A DNA stretch of 37,546 bases from an uncultured Mucilaginibacter sp. (GTDB lineage Bacteria; Bacteroidota; Bacteroidia; Sphingobacteriales; Sphingobacteriaceae): positions 1-37,546 of the forward strand of contig CAIPFE010000031.1 in the NCBI GenBank assembly GCA_903864275.1, written 5' to 3'. Every line of letters starts with the position of its first letter. Position 1 is the stretch's first letter. Shown one piece after another: positions 32,633 to 37,546 of the stretch. The translations under genes and the position numbers were made by a program. Below the pieces are notes generated by a model, which had not been told where the DNA came from, did not search any database, and saw nothing but the letters and a program-made list of their open reading frames with translations.

Positions 32633-33529
32633 CTATTTCCCCAGCAGCACGATCACCACGCGCCTGTTTTGGTCCTGGTCATAAGCACTTAATTCTGGGT
32701 AAACCTTGGGTTCTTTGCTGCCTAAACCCTTGTAGCGCAACCGGTCAGCGGTTATGCCTTCGTCTAAAAGGTAATCGTAGATATACTTTGCGCGGGTTAG
32801 TGATAGGTTATTCTTTTTTGTATCAAAATCAAGGCCGTCCTTATTGTCGTACTGGCAACAGATATGCCCCTGTATTTCAATTTTAAGGTTTGGGTTTGCT
32901 TTCAGGCAATCTTTTAAAGCCACCATGTAATGTATGGCTGCCTGCCTTAAAAAGTGCCTGCCCGGCAAAAAGGTTAATTCTTTAAAGCTAACGCTATCCC
33001 CAACATTCAGTTTTGGCAGATCATTTATCCGCGCGTAAACACTGTCATCCCCTCTTTTCGCAGGTATGGGTTCCTCCTTTATTTTTATAGGTTCCGTTAT
33101 GTGTACGGGTACGGCTGCGACCTTAATTTTCGGGGCCGGTTTTGTTATGATTATGTCCACCCGGCGATTTAACGGCTCCCCTAAAGGGCTGAGGTTTTTT
33201 GAGGCAGCGCCTACCTGGCCTTTGCCATCAGTAACGATTGAGCTGTTGCTGTTGTGTTGGCTTAACAAATAATTTCTTACCGTTGCGGCCCTTGCTTTTG
33301 ATAGTGTGAGGTTTGAGTCCCTTCGGCCCAAATAGTCCGCGAACCCCCAAATTTTTATGGTGGCGGTATCGCTCATAAATTTGCCGAGCGAGTCAAGCGT
33401 AATTTTATGCCGCGGCGAAAGCTCCCTTTGGTTAATATTATAAAATAGCCTGACGGTATCCTTTTGGCAAGCCCACGCAGATGTGGCCTCCAGGAGGATC
33501 AGCAGGCACAGTAAATTTTTAGGTCTCAT
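32633..33529 (-). CDS. OmpA-family protein with two OmpA-like domains
   Basis: A 298-residue exported protein. The signal peptide is 1-20 (MRPKNLLCLLILLEATSAWA). The first OmpA-like domain (about 30-115) has GFADYLGRRDSNLTLSKARA and LGEPLNRRVDIII; the second ends with LRYKGLGSKEP and DQNRRVVIVLL. Both have the peptidoglycan-binding R-rich motif. The longer frame from 33574 would start upstream of the expected transcript, so the ATG at 33529 is used. It is convergent with the protease gene. Confidence 0.85.
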   Translation of the reverse strand: MRPKNLLCLLILLEATSAWACQKDTVRLFYNINQRELSPRHKITLDSLGKFMSDTATIKIWGFADYLGRRDSNLTLSKARAATVRNYLLSQHNSNSSIVTDGKGQVGAASKNLSPLGEPLNRRVDIIITKPAPKIKVAAVPVHITEPIKIKEEPIPAKRGDDSVYARINDLPKLNVGDSVSFKELTFLPGRHFLRQAAIHYMVALKDCLKANPNLKIEIQGHICCQYDNKDGLDFDTKKNNLSLTRAKYIYDYLLDEGITADRLRYKGLGSKEPKVYPELSAYDQDQNRRVVIVLLGK

Positions 33530-33575
33530 TATTGATTTACATGCTAAGATAAGCAACATGTTTATATAATGCAAT

Positions 33576-33583
33576 CAAATATA
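33576..33583 (-). promoter_or_regulatory. Bacteroidota-type -7 element of the OmpA-family gene
   Basis: On the minus strand the bases read TATATTTG, 47 bp before the ATG at 33529, giving a leader of about 40 bases. It supports the shorter reading frame. Confidence 0.55.
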
Positions 33584-33980
33584 AGCCGCAGGGTGCTTCG
33601 CGAAAGCTTCAGGTCTCAGAAATTTTTTCATAACTGCCTGGCAGATGACAAGCCGGGTGCACACACAGACCCACTTTTACTGGTGCAGGCAACTTGGGAA
33701 TTCGCTTCAAAGGCCATTATTCATAGCTTCTAAATATTATCTTTTTCAAAAGTCGCTTTGATCATGCTCAACAACATCCGAAAATGTTTGTTTACATTCT
33801 GTTAAATTAGCGTAAACAACGGCATTGTTGCAGGAACTACTTACTATTTCTTGATGCGGGATTGAATTTAAAGGTAAATGGCGACTCCAATCGGATAACG
33901 GTGCAATAAGCCGAACAGCCAAAGGCACCGCGCACTTTGTAGCGCTTTTGGAAACCAGAATTTGCACACAGGCATGAAAT
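33584..33980. other. Gene-poor stretch with one inverted repeat
   Basis: No convincing gene is seen in about 400 bp. TTGTTTAC (33788-33795) and GTAAACAA (33812-33819) form an inverted repeat with a 16-base spacer and could be an operator. The open frames on the minus strand here have no start or composition that suggests a gene. Confidence 0.4.
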
Positions 33981-34727
33981 TTAGAGCAGGATTCGAACCC
34001 CGTCGCTTGCTTTTCCCAAAAGGACCAACCAATTATAACCATCAACCATTTCGATTCCCTCCAATTTGCTGTTCATTATCGTCGCGGTAAGAGCTATTTC
34101 CCTGGTTTTCTGAAAGGGATGTATCCTTAGCCTGGCGTCATAAATGCCGTCATACATATTAATTTTCAGATCCCGGTGGAGTTTATAAGTCGGGAAATAC
34201 CCGGTAAATGAGGCTGTTAAATCAAACCGGCCCTCTTTAAAATTTTGATAGACACTTTCTTTATCTAAATTCACTAAAAAGGAATTTTTCAATATCCTTA
34301 GCTTTATATGCCTGTTTGCGCATTCCCGCCTGATCGAAAACAAACCTTCGGGGCCTGTGCCAAACGATTGGTTTTCGCCAATCCATAATTCGTTTAACGT
34401 GAAACCGGCCGCTGCAAACAATTCATTCAGGAAATCTGCGGCCGCCATTTCTAAATCCCCGCGATCAAATTCCAATACTATTACATTATTGATGCCTAAA
34501 CGTTTAAAAAGTTCAAGCCTGGCATCCAAATCAAAATAGTCTTTATAACGCTGGTCATGAATTAAATTAGCCGGGTTTGGGTAAAATATAATGATATAAG
34601 GATTTAATCCCTTCTTTTTACTGTAGCTTAAGAGCTGTTTAAACAATGCTTTATGACGAAGTAAAACCGGGTCCCAGGTACCCGCAATAGCTATAATATT
34701 ATCATTAATATTTTTATGAACTTTCAT
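33981..34727 (-). CDS. RibF-like FAD synthetase domain protein, degenerate motif
   Basis: A 248-residue protein resembling the N-terminal nucleotidyltransferase domain of bifunctional RibF: IAGTWDPVLLRHKALFKQL replaces the usual GxFDGxHxGHxxL, then PYIIIFYPNPANL (for the FDPHP strand), LDARLELFKRLGINNVIVLEFDRGDLEMAAADFL and LWIGENQSFGTGPEGL (for VGEDFRFG). The first histidine and the glycine of the ATP-binding HxGH are gone, leaving RH. No riboflavin-kinase domain is clear at the C-terminus. It may be inactive or use another substrate. Confidence 0.65.
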   Translation of the reverse strand: MKVHKNINDNIIAIAGTWDPVLLRHKALFKQLLSYSKKKGLNPYIIIFYPNPANLIHDQRYKDYFDLDARLELFKRLGINNVIVLEFDRGDLEMAAADFLNELFAAAGFTLNELWIGENQSFGTGPEGLFSIRRECANRHIKLRILKNSFLVNLDKESVYQNFKEGRFDLTASFTGYFPTYKLHRDLKINMYDGIYDARLRIHPFQKTREIALTATIMNSKLEGIEMVDGYNWLVLLGKASDGVRILL

Positions 34728-34816
34728 TACGCAAAGTTTTTTTCGCAGCTAAAATTAAACATCGACTGCCAACTGCCACTGCCACTCTAAAACTGCTACT
34801 GCAAACTCCCAACCGC

Positions 34817-37372
34817 CTACTCCCCTACCATAAACACCGCATTACTAAACAGCAATTTCCCATTCTCCCAAAAGCTGCGGAAGATTGGGTCATCCACCAG
34901 GTAAACCACCGTGCCGCGGCCGAGGGGTTGTACGCCAAGCAGCAGCCCGTCTTTAATTTTATCTTTGCTTTTTTGGCCTACAAAGCCGGAGACATAGGAA
35001 TCCTTTTTAACGGTGCCTACGTTCCAGCTGTTATCGCCCAAATAATCATAAATATCATCACTAAGTTTCAGCGAATAATAATAGGCCGGCAAGCCAAAGC
35101 CGAGCGGGTGGGTATTATCAAGGTTTATTTTATAAATAGCGCCGGGTACGGTCGCGCGGAGGGCGTCCCGGTCACGCTGTTCGTATAATTTTATTACAAC
35201 GGGCAATTTGGGTTTGTCGTCGGTCTTATCGTCCTTTTTTTCTTCCTTTTTCTTGATATCAAATCCTTTTTTGTCAATCAATTGCGAAACAGCATTTTCC
35301 ATAGCGATCAGTTTGCCGCCATCGCGCACCCAGCCCTGCAATTTATCCGACGGAAAATCATCGTATTTGCCATCGGGAAATATAGCGACGTCAAAATCGC
35401 CCAGCTTGGTTTTTTCAAGGTCCTTATACCGAACCAACGAGATGGGATAATTTATTTGCTGCTCAAAAAAGTGCCAAACCTCGCCCATGGCTTCGGCCGA
35501 GACGCCATCGCCTATGATCAGCATTACGCGCGGCTCATGTATAAATTTTACAACATCCGACCCAAAATCAGCGCCTTTTTCAACAAAGCCGGACGTTAGG
35601 GGCGTAAGTTCATGGTTAAGGTTTACGGCCGTTTGGGTCACCTCCTGATCGAAACCCGGAAAATCATTGCCAGCCCTGGTGATGAGTAGTGAGCCGGCGG
35701 TAAATTTTTTACCCCCCGCCTCGAAGGGTTTTTCGGAATACCTTACTTTGAGCCCCCTTTTTAATACGGCCGCTAAAAATTTAACATCATTAACCGATTG
35801 CCAGGCAGATACATAAGCATAAGCACGTGTATTAACCGGCGCCCCCGGACTTGCCACATTTAATGCCGCTGCCGCAGGTTTAAACGATTCCTTCACACCG
35901 TAGGCACTTAACCCATAGGCATAAGGCATTGACCACGCTGTAATATCATAAGTATTTGAATCGGCAACAAAAGTTTTTGGCTCAAACAGCACATTTAAGA
36001 GCACCGATTTTGGCTGGTAGGCATTGATTACCAGGTCATTTTGGCCGGGGCTATATTGTTCTGTTTTTCCGGTTACGTAATCGTACCCGGTAACATCGCT
36101 TTTTAACCCAAACCCGTATTGAATGCCATTTCTGTCGAGCATTTTAGTAAGGGCATTTATTTTATCATTGTTATCGTTTTTAATAATGTATGTTTTGTAT
36201 TCGCCCGGGGGATTGCTGCGGCTGTTATCATAAAACTTTTTAAACTCGTCCACCAGCTTTTGTGCATATGCGGAAGCCATTTCGACGGTGCTTAAACTGG
36301 TGGAATGGTGATGCGCTATCCTTTCTGCGAGGGTTAAAGTGTCGTTGCTGCGCAGTACCACGGCCAGGCCCGCGCTTATCCCGCCCTGCTCGTAGGTCAT
36401 CCCAATAGAGCCGTTATAGATAGGGTAAGTATCGCCATAAGATGGATAAAGCAGGTCAAATTCCTGTTTGGTAAAATACAACCAGCCGTTCTGGTCGAAA
36501 TATTTTGCATTGTTTTTCCCGATGATGGTTTGAAACTCGCGCTGCCAGGCGGTGATGTCCTTATGAAAAGGCTCGGCTGCCGGGGCAAAGTAATAGGGCG
36601 CGTTAAAACCCTGCTCATGGTAATCCACATGTATTTCGGGCAACCATTGGTTAAACAATGCCAGCCGTGCCCGGGTTTCTTTTTGTGTTTGCCACGCCCA
36701 GTCGCGGTTAAGATCGAAATAATAATGGTTTATCCTGCCGCCCGGCCAGGGTTCGGCATGTTCCCGCGAGGCAGGGTTAGCGTCAGGGATTGCGCCTCTA
36801 ACTGAATTATAAAAGTTCACATAACGTTCGCGCCCATCGGGGTTTAAGCAGGGATCAATAACGACAACAGTATTCTTCAGCCAACCATGTGTGCGGGTAT
36901 TTGCGGGATCGACCATATCAAACAAAGTCAGCATAGCGGTTTCGCTTGATGCCGGCTCATTACCATGCACGTTAAAGCTTAACCAGCAGATCACCGGGGT
37001 ATTAGTAGTAGCAGTGGCAGTAGTAGTAGCAGTTTTTGTTATGTTGCCATTGCTACTATTGGCTGCTGCTGTTTCCAACCCTGCGAGCCTTAAATTATTC
37101 TCGCGAATCTCCTCCAGTTTACCGATATTTTCATCAGAAGCGATGAACATAGCTATCAGCGGCCGGCCTTCATTCGTAGCGCCGTACTGTACCAGTTTTA
37201 CATTTTTTGATGTCTGCGCGATATACTTGAAATATTCAACTATTTTATAATGCGGCGTAAACTGGTCGCCCAGTTTATAACCTAAAAAATTTTCAGGGGA
37301 TTTAATGTCCTGCGCAAAGGTTGCAAAAGCGCTGCTGAATAAAATGAAAAGCAGTGGTAGTTTTTTTAACAT
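34817..37372 (-). CDS. M14-family zinc carboxypeptidase, secreted
   Basis: An 851-residue exported metallopeptidase. The signal peptide is about 1-20 (LFILFSSAFATFA). The M14 catalytic domain covers about 40-370 with zinc ligands H136 and E139 (NVHGNEPASS) and H252 (VDYHEQGF), the arginine-bearing PDGRERY and a candidate catalytic glutamate in MTYEQGG. The C-terminal 450 residues hold a glutamine-amidotransferase-like (DJ-1/PfpI-type) region, with VMLIIGDGVSAEAMGEVWHF and LQGWVRDGGKLIA, and a beta domain. A Thr/Ala repeat (113-124) encoded by an AGT/AGC-rich tract separates strands before the first zinc ligand. It is probably periplasmic and involved in peptide degradation. Confidence 0.9.
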   Translation of the reverse strand: MLKKLPLLFILFSSAFATFAQDIKSPENFLGYKLGDQFTPHYKIVEYFKYIAQTSKNVKLVQYGATNEGRPLIAMFIASDENIGKLEEIRENNLRLAGLETAAANSSNGNITKTATTTATATTNTPVICWLSFNVHGNEPASSETAMLTLFDMVDPANTRTHGWLKNTVVVIDPCLNPDGRERYVNFYNSVRGAIPDANPASREHAEPWPGGRINHYYFDLNRDWAWQTQKETRARLALFNQWLPEIHVDYHEQGFNAPYYFAPAAEPFHKDITAWQREFQTIIGKNNAKYFDQNGWLYFTKQEFDLLYPSYGDTYPIYNGSIGMTYEQGGISAGLAVVLRSNDTLTLAERIAHHHSTSLSTVEMASAYAQKLVDEFKKFYDNSRSNPPGEYKTYIIKNDNNDKINALTKMLDRNGIQYGFGLKSDVTGYDYVTGKTEQYSPGQNDLVINAYQPKSVLLNVLFEPKTFVADSNTYDITAWSMPYAYGLSAYGVKESFKPAAAALNVASPGAPVNTRAYAYVSAWQSVNDVKFLAAVLKRGLKVRYSEKPFEAGGKKFTAGSLLITRAGNDFPGFDQEVTQTAVNLNHELTPLTSGFVEKGADFGSDVVKFIHEPRVMLIIGDGVSAEAMGEVWHFFEQQINYPISLVRYKDLEKTKLGDFDVAIFPDGKYDDFPSDKLQGWVRDGGKLIAMENAVSQLIDKKGFDIKKKEEKKDDKTDDKPKLPVVIKLYEQRDRDALRATVPGAIYKINLDNTHPLGFGLPAYYYSLKLSDDIYDYLGDNSWNVGTVKKDSYVSGFVGQKSKDKIKDGLLLGVQPLGRGTVVYLVDDPIFRSFWENGKLLFSNAVFMVGE

Positions 37373-37447
37373 AAGGATGATTTGGTTATTGCTAAGGTAA
37401 AAAAATAAATGACTGTCCGCATATAGACACCTAAAATAATAATTTAA

Positions 37448-37546
37448 TTAATACCACGTATCATTAGCCCCGGCAACAATCATCCTGTCGAATAAATCAG
37501 ATTGAAAGTTTCTACGGTTAAGTTTATAGCAGTACTCATTCAAATA
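37448..37546 (-). mobile_element. C-terminal end of an ISXO2/IS1595-like transposase
   Basis: The last 32 codons of a gene that continues past the window edge read YLNEYCYKLNRRNFQSDLF and DRMIVAG. This matches the conserved YLNE-x2-Y-x-NRR-x5-LFD end of ISXO2-type transposases (IS1595 family). No terminal inverted repeat is identifiable in the 75 bp before the M14 gene. Confidence 0.65.

Noticed and set aside
33984..34004. A 15-bp match to the tRNA T-arm (GGTTCGAATCCTGCT) at the end of the RibF-like gene, which could be another att fragment.
   Set aside because: The bases around it do not form a T-stem or acceptor end, they are in frame as the last codons of the gene, and a 15-bp match in a window this size can arise by chance.
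1..37546. CRISPR arrays, rRNA genes and intact tRNA genes.
   Set aside because: No regularly spaced direct repeats or rRNA-like sequence were seen, and the only tRNA-like sequence is the 43-nt fragment at 1543.

Overview
The window looks like the chromosome of a Bacteroidota bacterium of the Sphingobacteriaceae type (Mucilaginibacter-like). This rests on the tricorn-like S41 protease, the M14 carboxypeptidase, the OmpA and DUF695 proteins, the short lipobox SCKK, and several -7 elements of the Bacteroidota form TAnnTTTG. Roughly the first 26.7 kb is an accessory island; about 26.75 kb to the end is ordinary chromosome. No database search was possible, so family names come from motifs and taxonomic statements from overall resemblance.

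Left edge (1-2.8 kb): an HNH-like remnant, a small membrane protein, and two minus-strand tyrosine recombinases separated by a 43-nt 3' fragment of tRNA-Lys(UUU). The fragment reads as an attachment junction, and its geometry places the inserted element to the right, with the recombinase at 1777-2709 as its own integrase. Defence and mobility block (2.8-18.5 kb): a VirD4/HerA-type ATPase, a 765-residue membrane-anchored PIN-domain protein, an ArdC antirestriction protein, and a restriction-modification locus on the minus strand (C5 methyltransferase, NgoFVII-type PLD nuclease, Z1 ATPase, plus a separate vsr). A 0.5-kb run of nested inverted repeats follows, then an orphan gene, a secreted OB-fold-like protein, an XRE regulator, and an unknown gene overlapping a 975-residue ATPase that is a larger relative of the first one and ends in a nuclease-like domain.

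Foreign-looking cassette (about 18.6-24.2 kb): this does not look like Bacteroidota. It resembles Patescibacteria (CPR) in the YGSGTYGS N-terminus, the FN3 plus peptidoglycan-binding architecture, the PSTGGDQDSWGDILNEYL N-terminal module on an SGNH hydrolase, and sigma70-like TATAAT elements. It holds two converging gene sets: on plus, a tiny protein, an FN3/PG-binding protein, an SGNH hydrolase and a beta-rich protein; on minus, tatA, tatC and a second tiny protein. The two tiny proteins (55 and 59 aa) share a TRKxF Tat-like signal, one hydrophobic segment and a C-terminal YGG[ST]KK, and each is translationally overlapped with its neighbour. I consider this small Tat system with apparent dedicated substrates the most interesting object here. 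A frameshifted hsdM fragment marks the right side of the cassette. Horizontal transfer and a chimeric assembly both remain possible.

Right island edge and chromosome (24.3-37.5 kb): an XRE regulator with palindromic operators, a divergent secreted protein, a lipoprotein and a second HTH protein whose start abuts a comM gene reduced to its last 161 codons. Beyond are DUF695, a secreted protein, a ParD/ParE-like pair with a frameshifted toxin, the tricorn-like protease, an OmpA-family protein, a RibF-like nucleotidyltransferase lacking the usual motif, the M14 carboxypeptidase, and the end of an ISXO2-like transposase running off the window. tRNA-Lys on the left and comM on the right cannot both be the single target of one simple insertion, so the island is probably composite.
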